A DNA stretch of 64,000 nt, from the NCBI GenBank assembly GCA_021399435.1, contig JAJTUP010000009.1, positions 558,001 through 622,000 on the forward strand, in the 5' to 3' direction. Both the position numbers and the translations under genes were made by a program. This document shows positions 1 to 13,104 of the stretch, piece by piece. The stretch is from Diaporthe sp. PMI_573. Lineage: Eukaryota > Ascomycota > Sordariomycetes > Diaporthales > Diaporthaceae. The notes under the pieces are model-generated. The model was not told the origin of the DNA. It saw only the letters and a list, made by a program, of their open reading frames with translations, and searched no databases. The number at the start of each line of letters is the position of its first letter. Within the stretch, counting starts at the first letter, position 1.

Positions 1-1
1 C

Positions 2-1562
2 TCTGTGTCAGCCGCTCAGATGCTAGCCCCCACCAACGACATCAACCTCCCAGCCAGCGAGACAGCTTCGGAGCCTCTCAAATGGGTGGGTGCCAACAGC
101 CCGTGGTTCGCTGGTGAGAACTCCCCTCTGTTCGTGGATGTGCCAGAACCGTGTGGCATGCTCGAAGATCAGTCTACTCACAAGAAGTGCAGGACCCAAC
201 GTCTACAATATCTCTTCAGAGATCCCAGAGAACTGCTATGTTGACCAGGTTGCCTCCATCTCACGCCATGGCTCTCGCTTCCCGGACACTGGCGCATATG
301 CCGGATGGGTCGATATGCAGCAACGGTTCTCCTCCGGCAACTACACCCCGAGCGGCAGCCTGTCGTTCATGAAGGACTGGCGGACCGTGTTGACCAACCC
401 GGCCCTGCAGATCGCCATGGAGTCCCCGACCGGTGCGAAGGAGGCGCAGGACCTTGGCTACACGCTCCGCACGAGATACCCACAGCTCTACAACGAGAGC
501 GACGACTTTTACGTCTGGTCGAACAACTACACCCGCGTGCTCCAGACCGCCCAGATGTTCGTCCAGGGCTATCTCGGCTTCACATCCAGCACGTACGGCA
601 AGGTTGTCTCCGTGACGTCGAAGGGATATACTGGTAACATTGGCAATTCCCTCGGGCCGTCGGACCAGTGCCCTAATTTCGACGACGATGAAGGCGGCGA
701 CTATGCCGCTGAATGGGCAGATGTGTATATCCCGCCCATCAAAGAACGCCTCGAGAGTCTGATCGAGGGCAACTTCACATTCACAGACAACGACATCTCC
801 CAGATCCCCTACCTCTGCGGGTTCGAGAGCCAGATCACGGGCCGGCTGTCCCCATGGTGCGGCGTCTTCACCGACGAAGAGCTGCAGCAGTACGAGTACG
901 CCAACGACCTCCGCTACTACTACGGCGTCGGCCCGGGCACCGACCTGGAAAAGACCATGATGCTGCCGTACCTGAACGCCCTGGTCGGCCTCCTGGAGCA
1001 AGGGCCAGGCATCAACGGCACCGCCCAGGACGGGTCCAGCTTCACCCTCCCCAGCCTGCTAGCGACCTTCATCAACGACGGCCAGCTCAACCAGCTCGTC
1101 ACGGCCAGCGGCGTGTTCGACGACGAGCCCGCTCTCTCCGGCTCGGAGATGAACCCGGACCGCCTCTTCATTGCCTCCCACTTCACCTCGATGCGAGGCA
1201 CCATCGCCTTCGAGAGGCTGAACTGCCTCGCCGACGGCAGCGGCAGCAGCCCCGGGAACAACAGCTCGTACATTGGCGCGGCCGCCATCAACAACAACGC
1301 GACCTACGTCCGCATCAGGCTCAACGACGCCGTCTACACCCTGCCGTCCTGCCAGGACGGCCCGGGTGCGTCCTGCCCCCTGAGCGATTATGTCCAGTAC
1401 GTCTCGGACAAGCTCGCGGCGTCCGGCGACTGGGTTGCGAACTGCAACGTCACCACTCCGGGTGCCCCTACCACGGTGCAGGGTGCGAGCTTCTACACGG
1501 ACCTGACGAGCCCTTGGTTGCGGGAGCTGAACCCTGGGAATGTTGTCCTTTCGAATGTTTAG
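2..1562 (+). CDS. Secreted histidine acid phosphatase (phytase-like), 5' end outside window
   Basis: Two exons, 2-113 and 193-1562, joined by a 79 bp GT-AG intron (114-192) that splits a Gly codon. The spliced product reads smoothly from WFAG into PNVYNIS. The active-site motif RHGSRFP follows about 50 residues into the visible protein. The C-terminal part has conserved Cys (ERLNC, PSCQDGP, ASCPL) and many N-glycosylation sequons (NYT, NIS, NFT, NGT, NAT, NVT), as expected for an exported fungal phosphatase of the PF00328 family, which releases phosphate from organic esters. The frame is open to the window edge and begins SVSAAQ, which looks like the end of a signal peptide, so the start codon lies upstream. 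The proton-donor HD motif is not seen; the matching position reads SHFTSMRG. Substrate (phytate or general esters) cannot be decided. Confidence 0.9.
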
Positions 1563-2312
1563 TTCCTAGAGGACGAAGTGCATCTTAAAGTGTGCGTGTT
1601 GCGTGGATGTAAGAAGGCGATTACTGTGGTTCAATTGTACATAATTGATAATCTAGTAAATATGAGCTGTCTCTTGAACGTTTGCCATGCACCTGTAACG
1701 ATGAATTCGATGTTGAACCAGATTGTGGGACATAACTTGCACTTATGAGAATGAAATGAAGCAAGGAAGCAGGGCTCGAGGACACTTCGAAGTGTCAGAA
1801 AATCCTACACAATTCATGACGGTCTTGTTTGGTTCCGCCATATGAGGTCGTCTTCATAAATCGGGCTGATACTCAAAATACAAGGCAGTTGGATGCATTT
1901 GAACTCGGAGCCAATGCCGATGTGAAATATGATGCGCTCAGGTTTTGAAACATGTCGCTAAAGTTGCTTCCCGCCTTCCGACGTTTTAGGGGCATAGGAA
2001 TTGGGCTGACTGGGTGAGACCTGCAGGCGGGTGACGACAGTACCCTGAGAACTCTATCGCCTGCATCTGCTAGGGGCCCCTCCAACTTGCCCTCGACAAC
2101 TCGACTCCAAAGCCCAAATTCGCCTCCATATTCGTTCGCTTCCACGCATCACGAGCTTCGCGCTACAGGCCACGCTCACCAGACAGCTTCAACCCTTGTC
2201 TTGCTTACCGATGATGCTTTCACACACATGGAACCTTGACAGATAGCTCTCAAGCCCCTGGCTCCCTCGGCCCAAGTGACACCCTTCTGCCTCTGTCCGA
2301 CCAGCCAACGCC
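1563..2312. other. Intergenic: phosphatase 3' end and SEC8 promoter/leader
   Basis: About 750 bases with no supported gene. The ORFs here are short shadows. A CT-rich stretch just before the SEC8 start is typical of a fungal leader. Confidence 0.6.
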
Positions 2313-5300
2313 ATGGCAAACCGCTACCGCGGCCCCGGCATGTACGGCCGCAGCGGTAATTCCAATGGCTATGGGAACTTCGGTCCACCAAATGGCAACG
2401 GCGAAGAATACGACCCCTACGGCGAAGGCTCCGGCGGCGGCGATCGCTACCGGACTCCCCCTCCGACACAAGGCGGACGCGCGTTTCCTTCCCAGTCCTC
2501 CCTCCGCGCCCCTCCCTCGAGATCTCAACTCCAGGCCCAGCAGCTCACCCAACAAGAACAATGGACCAACGCAGAAAGACAGATCAACGAGGTGCTGGGA
2601 ATCATACAGAAGGACTGGCCGCAGATGTGCCAGAACGACTGCATCCCCGTGCAGCTGGCCCTGCAGCTACTCGACAACAGCTCGGTGGGCAGGGCGCACG
2701 AGTATAGGAACTTCCAGCAGACGCATCAATACCTACAAGACTCCCTCAAGGCGATCGTCCACGACTACCATCAGGGCTTCAACAGCTCCATCGGTACCTT
2801 CCACAAGATCCAGGGCAGCATCATGCAGAGCCAGAAGAAGGTCCGCATGCTGAAGGAGAATCTGGCAACGAGCAAGGTCGCCCTGTGCACGACAGACCCG
2901 GAGCTCAAGAAGCTCTACAACACGAGCCAGATGTACGACGAGCTGCTGCAGACGCTGAACGAGCTCGAGGAGCTGAGACAGGTGCCCGACCAGCTCGAGG
3001 CCAGGATATCTGAGAAGAGGTTCCTCACGGCGGTCGAGGTCCTGCAGAATGCCTTGCGGAGGCTGAGGAAGCCCGAGCTGGACGATATAGCCGCTCTGAG
3101 CGACCTGAGGAGCTACTTGGCCAACCAGGAGACGGCACTGATGGACATCCTCGTGGAGGAGCTGCACGAGCACTTGTACCTGAAATCCCCATACTGCCAG
3201 GAGAGGTGGCAGAACCTGGCCAAGACCCAAGGCGCATTTCGGGACGACATCGCCGAATCAGGAGCCGTAGTGCCATTCTTCGAGGTCTTGAATAACATGG
3301 ACTTTGATAATCATGTACAAGAGGACCCTGGCAGGAACCCCGAGTCTGATACGTTTTCCTATGTAGCCTTGTTGGTTGAGGCGCTGAACAAGCTGGGACG
3401 CCTGGAAACTGCCGTCGACACCATCAAGCAACGTCTGCCGGTCGAGCTGTTCAGCGTGGTCAACGACACGATCAACGAGATTGATCACAAGCACCCCAGC
3501 TCGCTGCGTGGTGTGTCCTCGAGCTCGGGCGGGATGCACATCTACAACAACAGACAGACACAGATGCGGGCAGATGTGATATACGATCTGCTGTGGACAC
3601 TGTACGGGAAGTTCGAGGCGATAGCCGAGGGCCATCGTCTTTTCCACGAATCAATCAAAGCTCTGATCCGCCGGGAGGGCGGCGGCAACAACGCTGCCTT
3701 ACTTGGGAGCTTCAAAGAGCTGTGGAATCTATATCAGAATGAGATCAGGTCACTACTACACAACTATGTGACCACGGATGCGGATCTGTACCAATTCAAC
3801 ACGCCCAGGCCAGGTACAACGAACGGTGTCATCGATGCGCACAGGGAACACTTGTTCAAGTTCACTGAGGGGGATCCCAAGGCTGTGGACCTGACAACGG
3901 AGATTGACAGGCTGAACCAGACCATCGAAGATGCGGTTCCTGGCTTGACTGGTGGTATGATCAAAGGCAAGGGCGACAAGAAATCCGGGAAGATCGATGC
4001 TAGAAAGAGCGCGGTTCCATCATACGGCGGCCGCGACCAGAACGAGACGTACAAATCACTGGTTGAGCCGAACGTGTTCAACATGAGTCTGCTGCTGCCA
4101 CCGACTTTGGTATTCCTAGGCAGGCTCAAGAACATTGTGCCACCGGGATCAGATCTGGCGACTAGCACTCTGACGACCTTCCTTGACAATTTCCTGGTCA
4201 ACGTCTTCCAGCCGCAGTTGGACGAGACACTGGGCAAGTTGAGCGATACCGTGTTCGGCGAAGCAGATGCATTCCAGCAAGATGCAGATTGGAGCCAGAT
4301 CGCAAAGAAACCGGTGTTCAAGGGGGCCACAGATTTCTTTGCCGTGGTCACGGCGTTCTGCAGAATGCTGGACACCATCCCACATGACCAGGCACTAAGC
4401 GCGCTGATTATTACCCAGATGATGAGGTACTATGACCGATGCTTTGGCTGGTACAAAACCCTGGTCACCAAGACACAGGAGGGCGGTACGGCCTCCCAGG
4501 CGCTACGTTCGTCAGCCATCATGGCAACTGAGAGCGGCGAGATCCACGAGACTATCCAGAAGCTCTGGACAGCCGACACTTTGGACCAGGACCTGCTGGA
4601 CAAGGAGGTGGCTCTGCTGATTACGGAGACGAACGAGAAGCCGCTGCAGCTTAGTGACATCATCTCGGATAGGGACACCATCTCGTCGATGTGTCTGCTG
4701 TATACCAGCATGAAGTGGCTGTCTGTCAAGGTGTCTTCGCTGAGGCACATCACACGAAACGAGACAGACTCCAATCGCTCCAGTATACCCAAGCCGGGGA
4801 AGCGGAGGTGGACACTCCTTAACGACCCTAGCAAGGCGACCTCTGAGGAAGGACCGGTGTTCCTTCCCATGACACTTGAGACAGTCCAGTAAGTTCCATC
4901 TCCCACGTCTCTCCTTGGGCACGAAATGCTAACAACACACAGATCCTTCGACAGCATCGTCTCGTCCTACGAGGAGCTGGCCGCTACCGCGCTGCTGAAC
5001 CTGCACATGGAAGTCCGCTGCCGCACCGCCTACTCGCTGCGGGTGGCCCTCGACCCCAAGACGGCGCCATACCTGCTCGACCAGGACGTCAAGGAGCCCG
5101 ACCCCCAGATCCTCAGCCTCAACTCCGAGCTCCTCGCCTACGACGAGACTATCGTGCGCTTCCTGCGCGAGCGCGAGGTCGCCTTCATCCGCACCGGCCT
5201 GGGCCTGCTCATCAACTCCTTCCTCGTCGCCAACGCGTCCACGGTGGCGCCCATCAACGCCCGCGGCTCGGGCCGCATGCAGCTCAACATCCTGGTGCTG

Positions 5301-5609
5301 CAGCAGAACCTCAAGAACATCGAGGCGGGCGTGGACATGGCGCGCGCCGCCAACTACTGGGCTCTCTTCGACGGGGGAGCCGACGCCATCGTCACCAAGG
5401 CGAAGGAGGACGCCGCCAAGGCCGCCGAGGAGAACAGCGTGCCGATTGGACGGGACCCGGACCGCTTCACGTACGACGAGCTCAAGGCACTCATTGAGCT
5501 TTGCTACAGCGAGTCGCTGGCGAGCGCGGAGAGGGGTAATGTCAACGCTGCCAAGAGGAACATGGCTGATAGGCTGCTTGAGCTTAGTGAGCACATGTGG
5601 CAGAGCTAG
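2313..5609 (+). CDS. SEC8: Exocyst complex subunit Sec8 (EXOC4)
   Basis: Two exons, 2313-4888 and 4943-5609, give about 1080 residues, the usual size for fungal Sec8. The 54 bp intron (GTAAGT at 4889, branch-like GCTAAC at 4928, AG at 4941-4942) joins ETVQ to SFDSIVSSYEEL in frame. The start lies in a strong context (GCCATGG). Residues 1-85 are a Gly/Tyr/Pro-rich low-complexity tail. From about residue 85 a helical, coiled-coil-rich Sec8 N-terminal region follows (INEVLGIIQKDW, FHKIQGSIMQSQKKV), with long helical-bundle sequence to the C-terminus. Sec8 is one of eight exocyst subunits that tether secretory vesicles at the plasma membrane; in hyphae this acts at the growing tip. The gene shows no breaks. 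The family call rests on the N-terminal pattern and length. Confidence 0.9.
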
Positions 5610-6479
5610 TTGGTGTGTTTGACTTGAGCATCGGTTGATAAGAAGAGTCTGGGGTTGGCGGAGTACCTTATATTTGGTCTGTAAATTATCCCAGCTATGG
5701 TATGGCATGGAAATGCGTCTTTCGGGCACGGTGGAGCGAGGAGTTTTAATTTAGGCACGCTCGATCTTCCACAATGCAGTGACTGAATACCAGTGGCAAT
5801 GGTGACCAGTAAATCTTTGAGTAATGACCCGGATGTCCACTGGGCGGAATACGGATACCACTCTCATGCTGTGGATGTTTTTGCACATGACAACATCATC
5901 TGGTTTTCACTTTGTTAATTATAATACGAGCTGTTCCATATCGTCTTCACGCCAATTTCTAGCACGTTCAGGTAAAGCTTCACGATGAATTCAAAAAGAT
6001 GGAGCTATTTCTCTCAGAGCCAAATGAAAATGGATAAATGAAGACACGAGTCAAAAAGTCGTAAAGCATAGGCTGGGGAGGACACCTTCATATTGACGAA
6101 GAAAGGCTAAGTGACCAGGGCTTCAACTCTGTGGGACAATTGCCTGACGGGTTCACGGCTGACCACACCCCAGGTCACTCGTTGCGGTGTCTGTTCTTTG
6201 CCGTTGACCGAGCGCATCGAGGGCAGCACTTTAAGAACGCCAAGGCCCATCACCGACACCGATTCCGAATTAATCAGGCACGAGTCTTTGCGGACTCCCA
6301 AAATCACGGCACCTTTTGCTGCTGACTAAGGCCCTCCCGTTCCGGGCACGCCGCCCCGTGCCACGCGTCAGCGCCCGGCACCTCAAGCCGCCCTCTATCT
6401 ACGCTCCATTTTACCGGCCGCCATTATGGCCGGCCCTCGACGCCTAGCTCTGGCACCGCTATGCCGCAGCCAGCGGGGG
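5610..6479. other. Intergenic, gene-compartment edge
   Basis: About 870 bases after SEC8 without a supported gene. Normal-composition sequence runs to about 6,470. From there TA-rich, RIP-like sequence starts, so this stretch holds the left boundary of the repeat island. Confidence 0.6.
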
Positions 6480-7104
6480 CATATATTTACAGTCAGGCCG
6501 CGCAGCCTCTGCCATTATACTGGCTTTGGCTTTATATAGGCAGGCAAGATGCCCTATATGTTAGCCTTAACTAGCAGGCCGCGCTCTATCTTTATACGCT
6601 ATACTATACCTTATAAGATAGTGCCAGGCCCTTTTAGCTCTAGCCTCAACTTAGTCCTTATCCTTATTCCTTATCCCTTATTGTTTTCCTCTAGGCTATC
6701 CTCCTTACAATTAATGCCCTTACCTTATCTCGCGCCCTCTTGCCCTCTCTCTCTCTATCTTCCGCTTCCCTTTCTATACTACCTTTCCTCTCAACCTTTC
6801 CTACAGTAGTATCTTTCTTCTACAGACCTGCGGCTATAGAGAAACATAAGAACCGGATTAGAAAATTACAATTTATCGCAAAAAATACCTAAAATACGGC
6901 AGAAAACTTTAATAACCTTCTAAAAAAGCCAATTATTCTGTTTTATATTATTGTCGAAATAATTAAGGACAATTGTAAAAGGACGATACTAAACTAGAAG
7001 AAGTACGCTACTTGATATTACTCCCCTTCCCTAGTTTAGCATAATCTACTGCTAACTGATTTTAACCTGCCGCCTATAGGTTTATTAAGTTTCGGAAATT
7101 AGAT
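6480..7104. repeat. RIP-like AT-rich sequence, unclassified
   Basis: Sequence is dominated by TAG, TTA, CTA and TATA words, which is what CpA-to-TpA mutation leaves. The 86-codon open frame at 6549-6809 is low-complexity Leu/Pro/Ser and is not a gene. No element ends are visible. Confidence 0.5.
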
Positions 7105-7111
7105 ACTATCT

Positions 7112-7631
7112 CTGAAGGTTGGTGGATCGAATGGGAGTCAGGTAGCAGTAGGGTGCACTGAGGTCTTGTTGGGACGATTGAGAATGGTTCGGACAACTTT
7201 GCATTGAATTTGAGTGGGCTTCTGTCAGCCCTCCTCACAGTCCCTCCGACATGACCTCAACCCTGGGCACGCTGCGGTTGGCTCTGGTGCAGGAATGGAG
7301 GGGCCGGAAAATTCGGCCCTCAGACCCACCATCTTTGGCTTCAAACAGCCAGCCAACCCTAACCCTGACAGTAACCAAACTAAATACAGATAAACTTCAG
7401 AAATCAGGCTATCTAACAAACTAGGTTACATGCTTTTTGGGTAAGAAATAAGGGGAATGCAGAGGTTCGAAGTTAGGGTCTTAAAACAGCCCAAAAAATC
7501 GGCTCACGGCCACCAAACTCATCTGCCAGCGCGCACGCCACTAGCAAAAAGTCTAGGGTAACTCCTTCCGTGAAGTCTAGGGTAACTCCCTACGTGCAGC
7601 GCCCACACCTAAATGAGCGTTTCCGTTTAAC
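7112..7631 (+). repeat. ~520 bp dispersed repeat, copy 1
   Basis: First of five copies (others 13842-14373, 29889-30409 reverse, 39739-40256 reverse, 40586-41102). It begins CTGAAGGTTGGTGG and ends CGTTTCCGTTTAAC. It is flanked by a 7 bp direct repeat ACTATCT (7105-7111 and 7632-7638), a likely target-site duplication. No terminal inverted repeats are seen. Near the right end an about 25 bp motif (GTCTAGGGTAACTCC) is present twice in tandem. The copy is far less RIP-mutated than its flanks, so it inserted later or escaped RIP. Probably a non-autonomous transposon of unknown class. Confidence 0.8.
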
Positions 7632-7689
7632 ACTATCTTTTAAGATAAAGTATAGGAGTAAATGGCCGGGAATAACCTTAAGGAGTAGG

Positions 7690-9950
7690 GAGAGGCAATA
7701 GCCCTCTATAAGAACTATCTTATCTTTCTCGTCCTTATATTAGAGTAGACTAGGCCTGTCTGGGGCCTAGAAGAGACGTGGAAAGAGCAGATTTTAACTA
7801 TAGTTAGCACTATAAATACCTACTGGAAGAACCTTATTATAGCTGTATAGATATAATTAAATAAGAAGGCCGCGTTAATAGGGCGAGTTTTTTATCTTGC
7901 CTAACATTAAGAGCCTGCTGGTGCCTAGGATACCGGCCTAGCCACAATAGTTACTAAGGTAAGGCTTGTCTAGGTCTCTACTTATGTACACCGGGATCCT
8001 TAATATAGCTTAGCTAATACTTATACAGTAGATTAAAATAAATTTTAAGGACGACTTTAGCTTTACACCAAATAGTAAGTACAAAAAGGTTAGTACTAGG
8101 TGTAAGAATATTAAGCGCCTCTTCTATACTTTATAAAAGCACGTTAATAATATTTTAATATTGCCTTATAACTAGGTTGCCGTATATATCTACATTATTA
8201 TTCTGTATATCTCTAGCTACCGGCTAGATATATTAGAAATAATTAAATAAAGGCACTTTAAGCTTTTCCTTACTATAGACAAATCTAAGGCAGATATATA
8301 CCAGCTATATGCTAACCTAACCCTCTATTTTAATAAGTTTAGGCGAAAGGTGGTAGTAAGATTTAATAATAACTAGTAAGTCTCCTACTTGCTGTAGCTA
8401 GGCCTTACCTTTAACGGAGCTAACTTGCAGCTATTATAGCTTTTTGTTTTTTATAACATTAATACCGATACTTCTTCTTAACTTAACCTATTTTATTACT
8501 ACTTTAGCTCTATTTAAGGGTACCTTTAAGGCCGGCTTTAGCTCTATTAAGGATATATTAAATTAGCCTACGGTTAATAATAAAACCTTTATACTACTTA
8601 GGTAAAAGCAGAAGTTTTTAGACCAGCATATTTATAATATAAAGTATAATGCCTTCTATATTTATTTTAAACGCCTTTATATTATATTTAACTTGCAGAA
8701 TCTACCTTAACTATACTTTCTGCAAGTTAGTACAGGGGCAAACTTTAAGGGTAAGTAAGTATGCCTTTATTGCTCTTTCTCTTACTACTATTTTTATCTC
8801 TATAATATCTAACTCGCCATATATATAGCTAGTAGGATGCCTATATCTATAAAACTCCGGCTCCTCAGCTATACTTTTAAAATCGACGTCTAAAGCTACC
8901 AAGCCTAGTATATAAGTTAGGACTTGTAGGGTATTGCCTTTAGGAAACTTGCTAGAGACAATAAGGCCCTATTTAAATACCTTAGCTATAGCTGGAATAA
9001 CTTTAATTCTAATGCTCTCTGCTATATAACTAAAGCATAGAGGCTTGAGATAAAGGCGCAAGAGGATATAGTAGAGCTTAGAGAAATATTACTGGCACTT
9101 TAAAGCAAGGAAGGACAATAGAAAGAGATATAAAAGGCGTTATAAAAATTTAGGTCCTACTAGAAGCGTCTAGAAGAGCTTGTAATCTTATACCGGCAGG
9201 GTATCTATTTTGAAGAAAAGCAGTAATTTTGCCAGGCAGGTCTGTAGGGGCCGCAGCTTAAGACAGAGCCAGAATACTACCCGGGTAAACGGGTATATAA
9301 CGTACTTAACATTAGTAGTCTTATGGAGGCCTGGGCGGTAGGGATAAACTATGATGCCTGGGCAAAAATGCAGGCTATTAGAGCTATAAACTAGCTGATA
9401 TATTACCTTTCCGGCAGCCTAAGCGCGATTTCCCTGCCAAGTAGGAGCCTGTTACCGAAGGACTAGGCCGCTTACAAGGGCGGGCCTACCGCCATACAGT
9501 TCCCCGCTAGAAAGCAGTCTATATATCTTATCTGCGGCAAGAAATACGCCTGGCGCGTAGAGATAACGAGGCATGCAATAAAGTATAAGGCCGCCCTATT
9601 CTGCCCGTATTCCTGCCCTCTCTGCAGGGAGACTACTAACAGCCTGTCGGAATTTAGCAACCACATAAAGCGGAGGCACGGCAAGGAGCACGCCCCGAAT
9701 TTCCCCTCCAGCCTTAGCCCAACCGTACCTCCAGAACAGCCTAAGACACCGCCGGGAGGGGCCCAGGCCGCTAATCAAATCATATACACGTTCTGCCTAT
9801 ATAACCTTAAACCAAAATCCTTCCTACATTATTTCTATATATATTATAGAGGTGCGGTAACCTTCCATGTAGGTACTATTGCATACACCATCTGCCTAGG
9901 AGAGAGCGAGCTTAACCTAAAGTCCTGAGTTGCCTACTAGACTGACAGAT
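7690..9950 (+). pseudogene. RIP-degraded DUF3435-like (tyrosine recombinase superfamily) relic with C-terminal C2H2 finger
   Basis: Reading through nonsense codons gives pieces in order that resemble the fungal DUF3435/FluG-domain family, to which Starship captain recombinases belong. Near 7,800 is STINTYWKNL (N-terminal region). Near 8,050-8,430 comes a hydrophobic segment, then RHFKLFLTIDKSKA and YANLTLYFNK, which match the family core. Near 8,940-9,010 is AFRKLARDNKALFKYLSYSW, where LSYS could be a RIPped LGHS (H to Y, G to S) of the recombinase C-terminal box. After it come a coiled-coil-like stretch and, near 9,602-9,680, a zinc-finger pattern CPLC...H....H. The pieces lie in more than one frame, so introns or indels exist. 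Many stops are TAG/TAA. The gene is dead. The family call is by eye and could be wrong; it may equally be a non-captain DUF3435 gene. Confidence 0.5.
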
Positions 9951-12900
9951 ATAGCCTTTTCCCCACTATATAGTATCCTTTCTGTAACTACTTCTTTACA
10001 GCCCGAGAAATTAGGCTACATATCTACAAGGCATACTTTAACGGCGGCTTAAATAGTGGGCTATCTTGTCTACTCTGCCTACAAATAGGCAGTATGGCTT
10101 CTCTTATAACTAACCACGCTGCCTAGTTTATCTATTTATAGGCTACAGCTTATAACATTAAGTAGGCCACGGTAATATTAGCTGGCATACTGTAGCTTAG
10201 GGTCGACACTAAACGGAAGGCCAAGAACGACAGCCCCTACATCCCTAGCTACACGGTACTGTAGGTACAGGCTCTGCCTTTTAAGGTATGACGGCTAGAC
10301 GCCGAGGGGGCTGCTTGTAGGCCTACGCCCCCTAAAACTACGCCCCTATTACCCGTCCCTGTGCTTAACTTCTCCCTTATTAATCCCGCTATACTGGGGG
10401 CCCGCCTCTTGTCTGCCATCTTTAAGAACAATAAGCAGAGGTTATTGTACAGGCTATTACCACAGAGCTTAGGCGGCTCTACTGTATATACGACTCCTAG
10501 CTTAGACTGTATATTACTAGTCGGGACTCTTAAGCCAGTCCGTATATTATCGGCCAAGGCCCTCAAGTCGGTCTGTACATTACTAACCGAGGCCCTTAAG
10601 TCGGTCTATACCTTTGCCGTACCCCCGCCGTGTATTAATATAGATGATTTCTTCTTGACTCTATCTAGCTCTCTATTAAAGAAGGAAAAGATAGTGCTAA
10701 ATACTATTTATGTTGCCTTAACACCTGCCCTGCCTGTTAAGCGGCCAAAAAGGCGCTTATAGCGACAGAATTAAGGACGCCTTATTTAATAAAGCCCATG
10801 CCTCTTAGAATATAGCCCCTTGTACTATAATTAGCCAACTTAACTACTAATTTAATAAACTAAGAAATTCTATCGCCTATATTACGGAGTAAAATAGCAA
10901 TAATTTTTATAAGAGGCGCCTTATATAAGACTTATTATATATAAATTTTGACATAGCAAGGTATATTTATTAGAGGCCTACAGGTAAGCAACAGAGTCTT
11001 TACATTAGCTATATAATGGCCAGAGCGCTAACTAACCTAGCCGCGATAGATTTAAACCGTACCTAAAAGATACATTCTTGTTACTAAATATATTAGATAT
11101 ATCTATAAACCTGGCAGGGCCGGGGACAGTAGGCAGTCTCTATAGTTAAGGACTATATTTCTTGGTAGGCATAGTTATTAATCTAATAAAATTGGAGATA
11201 GCAATAGAGTCTCATCTAGATAGAGAGAGTATTTATAGCCTAAAAGCATAGTTGTTATTCTGGCAGGGCTAGGTATAGCGGCATAGCTGGCGAGTAACGG
11301 ATAGAGATATATGTAAGGCATTTGGGCTAAAGTACTACTAGCCTTTTATTTTTAAGTCTTTTTGGTCAGCATTAGGGTTTAAATTAAAGAGACCTTTTAT
11401 ATTAGCTTAAAGATATAGTTTATAGTTAATTGTAGAGTTATTATATTCTTTTAACCCGGTCTGTATATCTGCCTGCAGTAAGAAGTAAAAGCATTACTGG
11501 CTATATCCAACCCTGTTAGAATGGCCAATATATATAAATTATCTTGCTGTAAATTATAAACTTATAGTAAAGAGGGTAGGGAGATATATAGTAGAAGGGC
11601 TTGGCTGTCTAGCCTGCAAGGCCTGTCTTTAGCTATACTCAATCCTGTCAGGATAACTAATATATGCAACCTTACGGGCCCTTCTTCTTCTATCTGCTGC
11701 CTGTAATATAGACCGGAAAGCATTACTAGCTGTACCCAACCTTATTAAGATAACCAGTATATATAACCGGCCCTTCTTCTATCTGCCGCCTATAATGTAG
11801 ACTAGGGAGCGTCACTAGCTGTATCTAACCCTATTGGAATAACTAGTATATGCTTATCTTTGCCTCTTAGCCTATTTATAGCCTAATGCCTAATTACCTG
11901 TTGCCTATTATTTTTTGCCTTATAAGGCCTGATTTAGAAAGCTGAGTAATTACTGCCGGCTATATATAGATAGGCTTGCAGAGCCAATTTTCTGCCCCTA
12001 GTGCCTAGACTAACATTTTCCCGTATTTGTAGCTGTTGTATAGATAGTGGTAGCTTTAAGTTTGGCCCTAGTCTTAGTCTTAGATTTGGTAATAGCTTTC
12101 CTGCTAATAGTAGTGTTGGCAGTATTGTTAGCCTTGGCCCTAGTGTTGGTAAATTGCTGCCTTAACTTGTTGTTAGCTACTGTAGTAAGGGTAGCGTTAG
12201 TAGCAGCTGCTGCCTCGGGGGCCTCCTGGCGGCCTGTTTCTTCCTGTAGGCAGGTCTTGCCGCGGTGCCTAAGCTAAAATAGCTTAGCAACCTTGCCTAC
12301 AAGTTAACGACACTGTGTGCGAGTAATGTGGGTAGATGACAATAGTAGTAGCGATAGTGACAATAATGACGTAATAGTAATAGTAGCAGCAGCAGTAGCC
12401 TTAGTGCGGCGTGGGCTGTACTCCCTAATAGCAGTAGCAATAGGCAATACTATATAGGAAGTATTCTATTTTATTTTGCGGCCTCGGCTACTACTTAGCC
12501 TAGTAGTGTTCTTATTAGTTGTTTTTCTCCTTTTTGATATTATTATTACAGCATAACTACTGTTATTTTCCGTATTTTTAGTAAGCTCTTATCTCTTTTT
12601 ACAGCATAATATTATAGGCGGCTATACGTTAGTATCGGTCCTCCATTTCTTGGCAGTATACGTTCTATCTGTATGCTACTCTTTGTCAAGCATACCCTTA
12701 ACCTCCTTATAGCCTTTCTTTCTTTACTGCTCTTAGTGGTAGAAATAGCCGCGGCGCAATAATATATTTAGTATTATTTGCCCTATTTCAAGGCTTGTAG
12801 GATTTGCCGTCCTGCTCTTCTTCTTCTTCTTAGAGGCAGCTAGTGTTGTCTTGTCAATATGCTTATTATAGTCTTGGCCTCTCTTTCTCTTATAGCCCGA

Positions 12901-13099
12901 TTTTAGGCTTAGTGCCAATAGTACTATTATAAGGCTTCCTGTACTTATATATATCCTTATTAATTCTGCCTTTTCTACTGCCGCTACTACTATTGCTATC
13001 TTTTCTTCCTGGGCGGTAAACTTTTCTAGGTTCTAGAAGCTTTTTTATGGCTCCTCCCCTTAGCGGTCTAATCTATAACTACTAATCTTACTTAGAGAC
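9951..13099. other. RIPped AT-rich stretch, no recognisable element
   Basis: About 3.1 kb of TA-rich sequence. The 133-codon frame at 10361-10762 contains a short internal repeat (LKSV-type units) but matches nothing I recognise. Near 12,040-12,200 and 12,330-12,440 there is GTN/AGT-rich low-complexity sequence, possibly an eroded Asp/Ser- or Val-coding tract. It may include the 3' part of the preceding relic. Confidence 0.4.
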
Positions 13100-13104
13100 T
13101 TATA

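Noticed and set aside
261..1001. 246-codon minus-strand frame
   Set aside because: Antisense shadow of the acid phosphatase; similar shadows lie opposite SEC8 and the ankyrin gene.
7225..7419. 64-codon frame conserved in three copies of the 520 bp repeat
   Set aside because: It starts at TTG with no ATG in phase, and its identity between copies follows from the recent repeat itself. No sign of selection on protein.
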